Shown here: one piece after another, positions 11,693-22,586 of the stretch
Layout: each line of letters starts with the position of its first letter
Position numbering within the stretch: the stretch's first letter is position 1
Source of the DNA: Galbula dea
Taxonomy: Eukaryota; Chordata; Aves; Piciformes; Galbulidae
Direction: 5' to 3'
Assembly (NCBI GenBank): GCA_013399015.1
Contig: VWZX01000851.1
Span: 7,464 to 71,463, forward strand
Length of the DNA: 64,000 nucleotides
Made by a program: the position numbers and the translations under genes
The notes under the pieces: model-generated
What the model was told of the DNA's origin: nothing
Seen by the model: only the letters and a program-made list of their open reading frames with translations
Databases searched by the model: none

Positions 11693-12057
11693 GAGAAGAG
11701 GAGGCTGAGGGGAGACCTTATCGCTCTCTTCAGCTACTTGAAAGGTCATTCTAGGGAGGTGGGTGTTGGCCTCTTCTCCCTTGTGACTAGAGACAGGACT
11801 AGAGGGAATGGGCTTAAGCTGAGCCAGGGTAGGTTTAGATTGGATATTAGGAAGAATTTCTTTACTGAAAGAGTGGTTAGATATTGGAATAGGCTGCCCA
11901 GGGAGGTGGTGGAGTCACCGTCCCTGGAGGTTTTTAAGAAGAGGATAGATGTGTTTCTTCAGGGGATGATTTAGGGGTAAGAGTAGTGTAGGGCTGTCGG
12001 TTGGACTAGATGATCTTGAGGGTCCTTTCCAACCGTAATGATTCTGTGATTCTGTGT
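11693..12057 (+). mobile_element. CR1 LINE, 3' end, relatively well preserved
   Basis: Encodes a clean stretch of the ORF2 C-terminus (RFRLDIRKNFFTERVVRYW, then RLPREVVESPSLEVFK) with the stop followed by about 90 bp of 3' UTR ending in two attctgtg octamers. The last 57 bases equal window positions 1-57. The continuous 78-codon remnant at 11738-11974 suggests this is one of the younger insertions. Confidence 0.93.
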
Positions 12058-14411
12058 GTGTGAAATGGCAGGGGTTGGGGTGTTCTTAACAAACCTGCAG
12101 CAAATTTTCTGAATTTGTTCATACCTAGACCTGTATGTACATTTCAACAGCTGCCTGCCATTGTTTTAGAGATCATGAGTAACTTACTTGCATTATCCTG
12201 GTAGTTTTGGATGCCCATCAAATCTTCTATTTTCTCTGGATGTAGTTAATGGCCTGGGAGGCAGGTCACACACTGCTGGTTTGCTGCACATACTTGGGTA
12301 GCCCTTCCTTACATCTGATCTCTCAGCTATCAGATACCACAACCAGAGCCACATCCCTTTTTCTTTCCAAAAAGAGTTTTTCTCTGCCTTTTCTATCCCA
12401 CTTCTGCTCCTCCATATCTTTTCCCCTTTCCCCCCCCTCCCAAACCTGGACAAAGATGTTGGCCTCCCTTTCTGTTTTCCATCCCACCCCTTCCTCACCT
12501 TTTTTATTATTGTTTTGTTTTCTTCTCTTTCCTTCAGTTCCAGGTTGGCACTCCATTGTGCTCTCTCCTTTGTGCTGCTGTGCCACTCCTGCTATCCCAT
12601 GGTGTCCATACTCATCCTTAAAAGCACTCTGTAGTTTTTCCCTAAATAACTGTTAAGACAAAGTTAGTTCAGAAGAATAAGACCATGTATAAACACTTGT
12701 AAAGCCTTAAAGAATTATAACAGAAGAAAAGTCAGGAAGCAGTTTCTTTTAAACATTTATAAGGAGAGAACAATCCCCTGAAACATTTATAATGAGAGAA
12801 GAATTCCAGCTAACATAATGAAATGAGAAAAGGTAGAGGTTTTCTCAGCCTGTGGTTCAATCTAGACTTCTGATGTCAGTAGAGATCCTGTAGGTTTGGT
12901 CTTACAGTCATTCTCTCTTCTGTCCCCTCAGCAGCAAATGGAATCTTTCTCTCTTCAGTTCCTGTATTTGAAGGAGGGTATGGGGGGGGGGGAACAGAGC
13001 TGAGATTAAGTATTTTGGTATAGTAACACCCTGTTCCTTTCCTAAATGTGCCTTGAATCTTACCAAATGTCCTCAGAAAATGTTGCTGTACTATTCTGAC
13101 AGGATTGACACTTTTGGGTTGTTTTTAATATTAATGAGGGTTTTTTTGGTTGCTGAAGCCTCCCATTTCTGCTGAGCTTTTGAATAGGTTCATCAGTGTT
13201 TTGAGAAGCCTGAGATGGTCTGATTATGGTGATTTGCCTTAGGTTCCACAGTAAAGTCTCAAGGGGTAGCATAGGAAACAGGGAGTTTTAAGGGTATTCA
13301 GATAAAGTCAACACACTGCTCATCAGTATATTTATAGAAGATGGACAAAGAATTGCATATTCTGTAGTGCCTTCCATAAGCAATAGGCTTAGAATCATCT
13401 GCTGTCTGTCAAAGCAGTCTATTGTATTTCCTGTCAGCTTGTGAATGTCTTGGATGACCTCAATGACTGAAAATCAAAGCTAGTCCACTCCAATATCATT
13501 CAGTCATTGTATTGCATTGATTTCTTCTGTGCCCCTCAGATAAGCAAGAATGGGAAGGGAACATTTCTCAGCAGTTATAGTTACTGGCAGAGTCTTGTAA
13601 CAATGTGCTGGAAATCTCAAAGAATAGGGAGTCGATGGAGCCAGAGTATCAATAATGTGACTATCTGTGGCCTCTTTTGTTCCCCGTGCTCCCATCATTG
13701 CTGGTGTTCACTCCCACTCACTGAAGCAAATCCTGGCCTTCTCTAAATCTGCATTGTTTGGCTGCTAGAAAATCAAATAGCAATTTTTATGGGTTTATTC
13801 TCTGAAGTGCAGTGTTCTGATGAACCTCTGCAGTTGCCACAAATGAAGGAATTGACACCTGCCTTAACACCATTGCCATTGTTACAAAGTTTCCAACTAC
13901 TTTATGGGAATTCTTTTTTCTTTTATCTTTTTTTTTCCTTCTTTTTCCTTCTTCCTCATAGTTCCTGATAGACAAAATATAGTTATTCAATTATTGTTTA
14001 ACTCAGCTCAAGGCAACAGTGGGTAATAGAATAAGACAAGTCTCCTTTCCTGTTTGTTTTCTAACCTGATGGAGCTGCTTGCTGACTGCATAAAATCTTC
14101 TATCACACAACCAAGTCTCCTATCACTGCCTGTCTCTGTAGTGATTCAAATATCCTACAGATATTATAGAGTGTCTTTACTGACACCTTAAAGACAATGA
14201 TTTGGGAGTCTGTTTCAAATTAAAGCTTACAATCGAAGGATATGGCTTATTTCCCGTACTCCTGAGTGCCAGTGCACTTCTGCTGTGTATTTTCTAGTTC
14301 TCAAAAATGGGCTATATTTACTCTTGAGGAGAGTTTCCTAAGCCATTTCCATCAGAAACCGCTACTCACATCTGTGAAAGGCAGACTGCAGATGTGCGTT
14401 TGATGTTGCAG
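12058..14411. other. Intron 1 with pyrimidine-rich stretch and G11 run
   Basis: A CT-rich strand runs from about 12340 to 12540 and ends in a good-looking cryptic acceptor (ctttccttcag at 12527-12537) without any coding segment behind it. A run of 11 G lies at 12982-12992, and a T/C-rich stretch lies at 13910-13960. No gene or known repeat was recognised. Confidence 0.55.
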
Positions 14412-14554
14412 TCTAGAGGAGGAAATGCTGTGGAGTCTTCATCCTTGGAGATATTAAAAACCTGACTCAATGTGGTTCTGGGTAACCAGCTCTACATAAC
14501 TGAGGGAGGTTGGACCAGATGATGTCCAGAACTCTCTTTCAAGCTCAACCATTA
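14412..14554 (+). mobile_element. Old CR1 LINE 3' fragment
   Basis: Matches the CR1 tail in gtggagtcttcatccttgga, ggttggaccagatgatgtcc and ctcaaccatt, but with many substitutions. It ends exactly where the antisense CR1 at 14555 begins, so the two are joined tail to tail. Confidence 0.8.
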
Positions 14555-15332
14555 TCATAGAATCATAGAATGGCTGAGGTTGGAAGGGACCTTAAAGATC
14601 ATCTGGTTCCAACCCCCCTGCCATGGGCAGGGACACCACATGCACTAGACCAGGTCATCCAGGGCCACATTCAGCCTGGCCTTAAACACTGCCAGGGATG
14701 GGGCCTCCACAACCTCTCTGGGCAACCTGTTCCAGTGCCTCACCACCCTTTGGGTAAAGAACCCCCTTCTAATCTCCAGCCTAAATTTCCCCTCCTTTGG
14801 CTTGTAACCATTCCCCCTTGTCCTGTTGCAATCAGACCAGGAGAAAAGTCTCTCTCCTTCTGCCTTATAATCCCCCTTCAGGTACTGAAAGGCTGCTATA
14901 TGGCCCCCTCTAAGCCTTCTCTTCTCCAGGCTGAACACCCCCAATTTCTTTAGCCTGTCCTCGTAGGGGAGGTGCTCCAGTCCTTTGATCATCTTTGTGG
15001 CCCTCCTCTGGACCCGCTCCAAGAGGTCCACATCTTTTTATGCTGAGGAGCCCAGAACTGTACACAGTACTCCAGATGGGGCCTTACGAGGGCAGAATAG
15101 AGAGGCAGAATGACCTCCTTAGACCTGCTGGTCATGCTTCTCCTGATGCATCCCAGGACATGGTTATCTTTCTGAGCTGCAAGTGCACATTGCCGGCTCA
15201 TGTCCAGCTTTTCGTCTATCATGACCCCCAAGTCCTTCTCTGGACGGCTGTTCTCAACGAGTTCTTCTCCCAGCCTATACTCATATCTTGGGTTGCTCCT
15301 AACGACATGCAGGACCTTACACTTGGTCACTT
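14555..15332 (-). mobile_element. CR1 LINE, 5'-truncated, antisense, well preserved
   Basis: On the minus strand: tail octamers (atcatagaatcatagaatgg), 3' UTR, then a nearly continuous ORF2 C-terminus with RRLRGGHIAAFQYLKGDYK, RFRLEIRRGFFTQRVVRHW and RLPREVVEAPSLAVFKARL, preceded in another frame by TKCKVLHVVR and LVRPHLEYCVQFWAPQHKK. One frameshift near 15000 separates the two halves; the 5' cut at about 15332 falls before the TKCKVLH motif. Tail group B, as in the copies at 39695 and 49889. Confidence 0.95.
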
Positions 15333-16843
15333 CTATGACTCTGTGGAAGCATTACTAATTGAAATGTGTCAAGAGTAAGACAGACTGAAGATCCTCTAGG
15401 AAATGAGGGAAGGGTGCACCAAAGAGTGGCAGCTTCCATTCTCCCACTCTTGTGTTTTCTGTGTGAGAGTGTCTTCTGTCACACAAATGAAATGATAGAG
15501 GGACATTTAGACTGCGTGGTTCTCAACCTTGGCTCATTTAAAATCTGTGTGGTATTTGTCAGGTCTCATTGTTTAAAAGTACTGCTTTTCCATGACTTGG
15601 TAACACTGCTGTATCCTTTCAGAATAGGATATAGAGGATACAGGATATTTTAAAAGATTTTATTTGTCTTGTTGCCATTTGTTATTTAATATGTTTGGTG
15701 GTGTTTGGGAGGAGGGGTGCTGGAAAAATATGTGTAGTTTACTAAGACATGATAAAAAATGCCTTTTTTTTCTTTTAGGAAATGGAAGGGAATTTAATTG
15801 GAATAATAGATTGCAAAGCTAAATTACTTAAAGCAGTTAGGAAAGTTGTCTGGCAACCACTTGCCATCAATAATAGCATCTTTGTTCTGTTGAATCCTGA
15901 TTGCATTCTTCCGAGTGCCATTTGTGTCTATTGGCCTTGCCACCTGATTAAATCCCAGAACTGCCCTTTCTCAAATGATTAGCTCCGTTAATACTGCACT
16001 TTCTTTCCTAACCATAATTTCTTATGAGTTTTAGCCTGGAGTAATATTTTTAAAGTCAAATGTATAGTTAAGTAATTGGAGAGGTTTGCCTTCACAATTG
16101 CAAAGCTGGATGCTCATCCTCCCAGCAGTGTAAGATTCATTTGTGGGTGTGTTCTAGTTAAAACAAGGTCTGTTCAGTGCTACTACAGGCTCTAGTGCTC
16201 AAAAATCAGAGAAATCTCATAGGTCAGTATCTTTTTTTTTCTTCTAGAAAGCTTTCTATAGATCTCAGTGTATTCCCTTTCTGAGTTCCTAACCTAGAGA
16301 GAGGAGGTTAAGCCTGTTCCACTCAGCAGTTTGAGAAAAGGACATTTTTGCTCTGGGAAGCGATCCCATTATTATTGCAATAAAGGAATTCAGGAGCCAG
16401 GCAGTGTTTCATGTTGAGATTTAACCTGAGGAAAGACAGTATGCTATTCTGCAATTCTTCCAGCTTGAAAGAAGCAAGCATACTATATTTCTCTGGAAAA
16501 TACAGAGGAATTACCTGCCTTGCTATTTGATTATTCTTATTGACTCCCACCTGCAAGGGTATTCATCAGCTCAGTGCTGAAGGATCTGTTATAAACACAG
16601 CATTAGGAAAGTGGCAGATGAGTGTTCTTGGCACATTCCTACAGCACCCAGACATATGTCATTCAGCTTCCACATCTAGCCTTCACTCCATAAATCTGGG
16701 TTAGGAGAACATCTTTTTTGGAACTACAATGCTTTCTGCAGGGAAATCATGCCATGTATAAATAAAAGATTTATTCTTTTTTAGGTCAGGAGGATGTCAC
16801 TAACAAATCACTGTGGTATAAACTTGTCAGAGCAAGCATCTAG
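15333..16843. other. Intron 1 sequence without recognised features
   Basis: Unique AT-rich DNA with short T runs (15763, 16230). The frames at 15366-15653 and 15782-15982 show no domain signature. Confidence 0.55.
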
Positions 16844-16921
16844 AGATAAAAGTGCTTGAAATGATATCTGTATAAAGATAACAGATAAAAGTGCTTGAAA
16901 TGATATCTGTATAAAGATAAC
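16844..16921. repeat. Perfect tandem duplication, 2 x 39 bp
   Basis: The unit starting agataaaagtgcttgaaatg occurs twice back to back without a single difference (16844-16882 and 16883-16921). Identity in otherwise decayed intron indicates a very recent duplication, gene conversion, or an assembly or allele artefact. Confidence 0.95.
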
Positions 16922-17556
16922 AGAGTGGAATAGATAGTTTCTGTGTTTGTAAAGGTAGCAGAGCATTGCCTGAACTCTCAATAAAGTTTCAAACATTGAA
17001 ATTGTGGGTTTAACTCTCATTTTCCACAGGACACCCTGGTTTTTATTAGCTCAAAGGACACGAATTACTTGGTGACTAGCAGTTAAATCTCTGGCTTATG
17101 TCTCTGTGGAAAAAAACCCAAACAAACAAACTACTACCTTACACACTGTTAACTGAATATGCTATTACAGTAGCCTGAGGTGGAAAAGTGGAGGTTTGAA
17201 CAGTTTAAAAGCCATATTTTTGCCTCTTTCCTTTTCCCTGCTAAATTCTACATATTCCTTTTCTACCCCATTTTAAGATTGCATTTAACATTTTTATCAG
17301 AGGTGAATAAACACCTATTTATAGGTAATATTTTATATGAGGTTGCTGCTGATGTTTGTAATGCAACATCAGATTGGATGTGTACCCTCTCCCAACAAAA
17401 TGCATCTTCCTTTTCCCATCTTCTCTGTATTGCACATGGCTGGAATAAGTTAAAACTTACGTAATAAACAGCTTGCTAACAGTCAGCAGAGAGGGAAGTG
17501 GTGATTGTGGGGAAAAATGTATTTTGTAACACCTTTATCAACACTTATTATTTAGA
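16922..17556. other. Intron 1 sequence without recognised features
   Basis: Single-copy DNA between the 39-bp duplication and the next CR1; nothing recognised. Confidence 0.5.
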
Positions 17557-18194
17557 ACCTGGGGGTGCTGGTCAACAGCAGCTGAAGATGAGGCAGCAGT
17601 GTGCCCAGGTGGCCAAGAAGGCCAACAGCATCCTGGCTTGTAGCAGAAATGTTGTGGCCAGTAGGACCAGAGAAGAGATTGTCCTCCTGGACTGGGCGCT
17701 GGTGAGGCCACATCTTGAATCCTGTGTTCAGTTTTGGGCACTCTCACTACAAGAAAGACATTGAGGTTCTGGAGTGTGTCCAGAGCAGGGTCTGGAGAAA
17801 AAGTCTTGTGAGGATTGGCTGAGGGAATTGAGGTTGTTTAGTCTGCGGAAGAGGAGGCCTGGGGGAGACCTTAGCTCTCTCTACAACTACCTGGGAAGAG
17901 GTTGGAGCCAGGTGGGGGTTGGTTGGACTCTTCTCCTGGGTTACCAGTGAGGAAATGGCCTCAAGTTGCACCAGGGGAGGTTTAGGTTGGATATTAGAAA
18001 GAATTTCTTCCCAAAAAGAGTTGTTAGGCATTGGCATAGGCTGCTCAGGGAAGTGGTGGAGTCACCATCCCTGGAGGTTCAAAAAACATCTAGATGTGAT
18101 ATTTAGGGACGTGGTTTGGTGGCATGGTGGTGCTAGGTTGATGGTTGGACTTGGTGATCTTAGGGGTCTCTTCCAACCTTAGTGATTCTGTGAT
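17557..18194 (+). mobile_element. CR1 LINE, 5'-truncated with complete tail
   Basis: Shows the QQCAQVAKKANSIL block, the LVRPHLESCVQFW block, then the 3' UTR with ctaggttgatggttggac and one attctgtga. Several frameshifts break the ORF2 remnant. It is the CR1 nearest to DMD exon 2 (about 1.6 kb upstream) and the closest relative of the 5070-5850 copy; together they give an almost complete picture of this group (A) from the QCAQVAKKAN block to the tail. Confidence 0.94.
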
Positions 18195-19756
18195 TACCAA
18201 AAGCATCCATATCTTCCACATGCTGTTCCTTTTTGGCGAATCTCTAACTATTCAAATACTCCTTTCGGTCCGGGGATGAAGGAAGCAGCATTGTTTGGGA
18301 TGGATAGCAGTATAACCCTAGAAAAACACTGTCTATGTATCATAGCAATTATTCATCTATTAGTGGCAGAATGTATCTACTGCTTGATTTCTAGAGCATG
18401 TTTCCAGTAGTACTATTGTGTTGGCAGTCTTTTCACTCAGGATCCTCTGAAAGCAATTAGAACACACTACCTCCTGTATGCAGAATTCTTTTATAATAAA
18501 TAGTAGCTTTATAAACTATTTTTTTCATTACTATATTGTATTGTTGAGGCTGGAAAAAATTCTTGTGGAAAGGCACTTTTAAAGTGCTGTTGGGCTGAGA
18601 TTTTAAGAACAATTTATATATTTGAATAAAAAAAGATTTGCTTTGTCTTGTCTTCTTGGAGGGGTGGAGGGAGGGAAAGCAAAGTGCATTATTAATGCTG
18701 TGCATTATTAATGCTGTGCATTTCTCATGTAGTTCATCCATACCTGTCTTTCCAACTCAGCTGAATCCATTAACATTATTAATTGCTGAACATTTCAGAT
18801 GGGAATTTTATATCTCTTTTTGTTTCAGAGCTGTAGATAATTTTACTGCAAACCAAAAGGCAACATTGAATGAGTTTTGTTTTAGTATAAACGTTCTGCA
18901 GCCTTTTCCACATCTACCCTTTAATTCTAGCTTGGTTTGACTTTGTCATACAAAGAAATCTGCCCTTCTATGTTATTTCAGGAATTATAGATCAAATAGA
19001 TCTTTTTGAGCAAATGCTTCTTAGGTTCTAATTTGGAGGCATTTTTCTCTTTCCACCTACATAAAATACATCAGAATTTTACCTCTGTGTGTCCAGTTCC
19101 ATTCTGCATAATGGAATAAGTACTGTACTGATAAGTTAGATACAGAAATCAAGCCCTTAGATGATCATCTCCCTCTACAATGTTTTTATATTAAAGAAAT
19201 AAGAAGAAATGTCATGTGTGGCTGAAAAAATATGTGGGATTTTTCTCCTTTTTTCCAGTGGAGGAAAAATATACAACAAATAGTGACAAATAACTACAAG
19301 GCCTAAAATCATAAGGTATAGCAGGATCTGCCAGTGGAGAACTACAGAAGGTTTCAGTTCCTCAGGAAATTCAGGATTGTGCATGTAGACTTATTTCAAG
19401 TGCTTTTCTAAAAGTGCTACGTAAGACTCTCCTGATGTCAAAACCACTGGGTAGCATGGGGTTTTTGGAAGAAATTAAAAAACTGAATGCAATATTTCAG
19501 ATTCTAGTACAACCTCTTCCTTTCCTGAAGACAAGAAACCACAGGATGGGTGAGAGGAGCTGGGGATATAGATCACGATAACGAAGGGAACCTGTAGGCT
19601 TTCAAAAATAGGTTGATGTACTTGGTAAGGACAGATTGCATCCAAATAAGCACCCTGAATGTGGTTGGATTTCTACTATAGACTTTACTACAAGCTTTAC
19701 TACCAACCAAGACTGAAGCTTTAACTAAGAATACTGCAGCATTTTGTTGAATAACT
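18195..19756. other. Intron 1 sequence flanking exon 2
   Basis: Repeat-free 1.5 kb preceding the exon apart from a small tandem duplication at 18684. No additional exon or first-exon-like segment was recognised. Confidence 0.55.
18684..18721. repeat. Short tandem repeat, 16-bp unit
   Basis: gtgcattattaatgct occurs twice in a row plus a partial third copy (gtgcat). Confidence 0.9.
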
Positions 19757-19786
19757 CTAATGAAGTGCTTTACTTTTCTCTGGCAG
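19757..19786 (+). promoter_or_regulatory. DMD: 3' splice acceptor region of DMD exon 2
   Basis: A ctctaat motif that could serve as branch point is followed by a short pyrimidine tract (tttacttttctctgg) and cag. The tract is only moderately long, so exon definition probably leans on the strong downstream donor. The branch point is inferred from motif and distance only. Confidence 0.6.
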
Positions 19787-19848
19787 ATGAAAGGGAAGAT
19801 GTTCAAAAGAAAACATTCACAAAATGGATAAATGCCCAGTTTGCTAAG
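19787..19848 (+). CDS. DMD: Dystrophin exon 2 (start of actin-binding CH1 domain)
   Basis: Seen: a 62-bp open segment preceded by a pyrimidine-rich tract ending in ctggcag and followed by the donor gtaagg. The first two bases (AT) complete a codon begun in the previous exon, then 20 full codons follow, including EREDVQKKTFTKW and NAQFAK, so the upstream intron is phase 1 and the downstream one phase 0. Known: DMD exon 2 is 62 bp with exactly these phases, and this segment begins the N-terminal calponin-homology domain; KKTFTKW lies in actin-binding site 1. Dystrophin links cortical F-actin to the dystroglycan complex at the muscle and neuronal membrane. Because 62 is not a multiple of three, loss or duplication of the exon shifts the frame. 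The paralogue utrophin shares the KKTFTKW core but reads differently before it (no RED), so dystrophin is favoured. No other exon of the gene is visible in the window. Confidence 0.94.
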
Positions 19849-19854
19849 GTAAGG

Positions 19855-22521
19855 ACATCATTGTATTGATTAATAAACCAAAATATGTCTTGTATTTTTT
19901 TAAGAAAGCTAATATTCCTCAGTATTGGTTTTCTAACTGGCTTAGTTTTCAAGATAACAATTGCAAGTTTCAGTTATTACTGAATGCAGTTGACTGATCT
20001 ATTAGAAAAAGTAACCAAGTTCTATTCCCTTGATTTCAGTAGGGATTGAAATGTAAGAAGTCATCCCTTTCTCAACATGTTCTCTGCCTCAGTTTACTTT
20101 GCCTTTTCTCAAATTGGTGATGCAGATGTATTTCTGTTGGTTGAACTTCTTTGTTGTGTTCTGAATATACGGAGGAGTTTCCTCAGTTTGGTTTGTCTTC
20201 CCGTGGTTCTAATTGCAATCACATATTTAACAAAACCAGGTGAACTGGAAAGAAGCAAGGTCAAAGATAAGAGGTGTGTTCCAGTCAGCACAGTATGAAA
20301 GTCAGTTATGTTTTGAGATAGTTATCTTGGAGAATGGTAAAGATCTCAAATGTACTCAGAAAAAGACCAAATAACTAACTTAAAGGAGGTTTCCCTGGCA
20401 GTATATAATAATTGTATCTTTAATACACAGGAAAAATAGAGCTCAAACTATTAATCTGGTGAAACTTTTTTTTTTATTTTAATTGCTATAATTACTGAAT
20501 TATATTTGCCAATAATAGACTAAATCAACCCAATAATATATCACTTTATCTGGCATGCAGTAGACAGCAATGAAGTAATATGAAGCTGTAATGAAGTAGT
20601 GAAGCTGTGATATATCTTCTGTTGAGTCTGGCTTTTGGTTGTGTCCCACCTGGTTCTCCTCATTAAAAAAGAGAAGTAAGATAATCTGAATATGAGCACC
20701 ATCATGTTGAAAAACAGACTCAGCAGTGGCCCATTCCATCAAGGAATCCTGCAGGTCTTCTCTTTGGAGTATTTTCTAAGACTGATACAAGTGATTTAGA
20801 CAGCACACATTTGTGCTCTGCATCTTTACAGCAGAGATGTCCAGAGGTTTGGAGGACTGGATCAGGATGAAATACAGTCTTGAACAAATGGTCTCAAATT
20901 GATTGATGAATTACAAGGCAAGTGTGAAGTGCTATATTTAGGACAGGAGAAAAATGTATGCATACAGAAAGGGGCTGACAATAACAGAGCAAAGCAAAGC
21001 TCTGGGAAGTGCAGTGAATCACATACAAAATAAGTCAGCAACATGATACTACTGAAAACCAAAAAGGCAAATTTATTATGGCTGTTGTAATGGCAGCACT
21101 TGACAGAAGGTGGAAGTTGTAATTTATTTTATTTCTTTTTAATTTGCAGTAGTGAGATTTTAACTTGTGTAATTTACTCTCTCAGTGTTCTATGTGTGAA
21201 GAAGTAGCCCCAGCAGCAGTCATCTGATACAAGCTAATTGGCAATGTATTGACCAGTTAGGCCTTGTTATGGTCATGGAAATAATTACAGAAATCAAAGT
21301 AAGTGTTGCTTCTATATCTAAAGCAAATGTCATGTTCCTAGAGAGTCGCTTTCTCAGAAGTGGTTGCATTATGGAATAACAAAGCTTGCATTTACTGAGG
21401 AAACTCGGAGTAAGTCTGCAGAAGAACAGGAACTCTGAAGGATTTAGAAAATCTGACCAATCATCAGATGCTTTCAGTGGTTTGACTCAGTTATGTGAAT
21501 GATCTCTCTTCCAGTAACAGTTCAGTGGAGGGTACCTTAATGGTGTTTTAGGTACCTTTTACTTCAGCTCTACAAACAGTATTTTCAGATGTATGTGAAC
21601 ATGCATCCATAAACATAGTGGAGAAGGACTAGTCTCCCTGTACTTCATCTGGGCTCTGAGGAAAGCCTTCTGTAAGGTTCAACTTTTTCTTTGCCTCATG
21701 CATCACCTCTGTTTTGGACAAAGTCTCTTTATTTCAAGAATCAGTCTAACAAAACACTCTTGATCTTTAAATCTAGGACAATTTACTCTTGTCCTATGAA
21801 AGTGTTATGCATAACAGCAGAATACTTGGTCTGGAATTGGAAATCAGGTACATCTGGTAAGCTTAGTTGTACACACATTGGTTGCATGTGTGGTACACAT
21901 GAAAAAGTATGGTTTGCTCTTCAGTGCAGTCACATACCATGCAAGCTTTATTTTTCTCTGGGGTTTTCAGGACAGAAATATAGGAGGCTCTGCTTGTATT
22001 CTACTGTAACATGACCAGTCATAGTTAATAGCTGTATGCTGTCCTGGGATGGTATTTCTCCGTCTTCTAAAGGCTAAGACTTTTTGGAGGAGGTGGTCTT
22101 CAAATCATGAAAGCAAATCTCCAAGTGAAATCTACAGCCTACCCCTCTTCTTCTCCTGACTTTGTTTCAGTGGTTCAAATCCATCTCTGTTTTAAGCTGT
22201 AGAATGGATTTCAATTAACAAGGTCCTCCTGGTTAGTGATTTCTCATCATTGTTAGCTTTGTAAAACGGTTAAATAAATTGCCTTCCTTGTAGCATTGCT
22301 TTGTATTCACTCCTATGTGATTCTAGAGGTGCTGTCTTGAGCAGATGAGCCTGTGGGCTCAGAACTAAGATAGAGGAATACATTAAGTAAGTCGTTTCTC
22401 TTATCAGTGAACAGTGGAATCCAGGTTATTAACTTGAAAATATTTAAAATATTTAGGGCTGGAGGAAGTTGTTTCATACAATTCTCACCCACCCACTACC
22501 CTGCAGAGCTAAAGAAAAACC
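19855..22521. other. Intron 2, first 2.7 kb, no recognised features
   Basis: No interspersed repeat could be recognised immediately downstream of exon 2, in contrast to later intron 2. The forward/reverse open frames around 20077-20298 and the frame at 21691-22014 lack domain signatures and any splice-site context. Confidence 0.5.
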
Positions 22522-22586
22522 TTTTTATTTTTCCAAATGCAAACTGGACTCACTCGCATCATTCTTAATCACATAGGAAAAGAAGG
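22522..22586 (+). repeat. Unassigned dispersed repeat, copy 1
   Basis: Segment with core gcaaactggactcact and gcatcattcttaatcaca, matching 25642-25705 with only a few substitutions over about 60 bp. The similarity ends on both sides, except for a possible faint continuation. It does not match CR1 or a simple repeat. Confidence 0.85.

Larger units (their letters stand above)
1..19786 (+). other. DMD: DMD intron upstream of exon 2 (3' part of intron 1)
   Basis: Inferred from the exon at 19787. The acceptor is cag at 19784-19786, with the tract tttacttttctctgg before it and a plausible branch-point (ctctaat) about 30 bp upstream. In mammals this intron is very large and contains the Purkinje-type first exon; I searched by eye for short first exons encoding the known dystrophin N-termini (muscle, cortical, Purkinje types) next to a gt donor and found none, so those promoters probably lie further left. 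The sequence is AT-rich, with CR1 copies and simple repeats listed separately. Confidence 0.85.

Noticed and set aside
12340..12537. Pyrimidine tract with strong cag as acceptor of a hidden exon
   Set aside because: The sequence behind it gives no recognisable coding exon and no matching donor with coding potential; could at most be a cryptic site.
14570..15378. Forward-strand frames of 127 codons each
   Set aside because: They are the opposite strand of the antisense CR1 ORF2 remnant.
1..19786. Alternative dystrophin first exons (muscle, cortical, Purkinje types)
   Set aside because: No short ATG-led segment encoding the known N-termini and followed by a phase-compatible gt donor was found by eye; they may lie outside the window or be too diverged to see.
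19787..19848. Utrophin as the identity of the exon
   Set aside because: The residues before KKTFTKW (EREDVQ) and the NAQF after it fit dystrophin better than utrophin.
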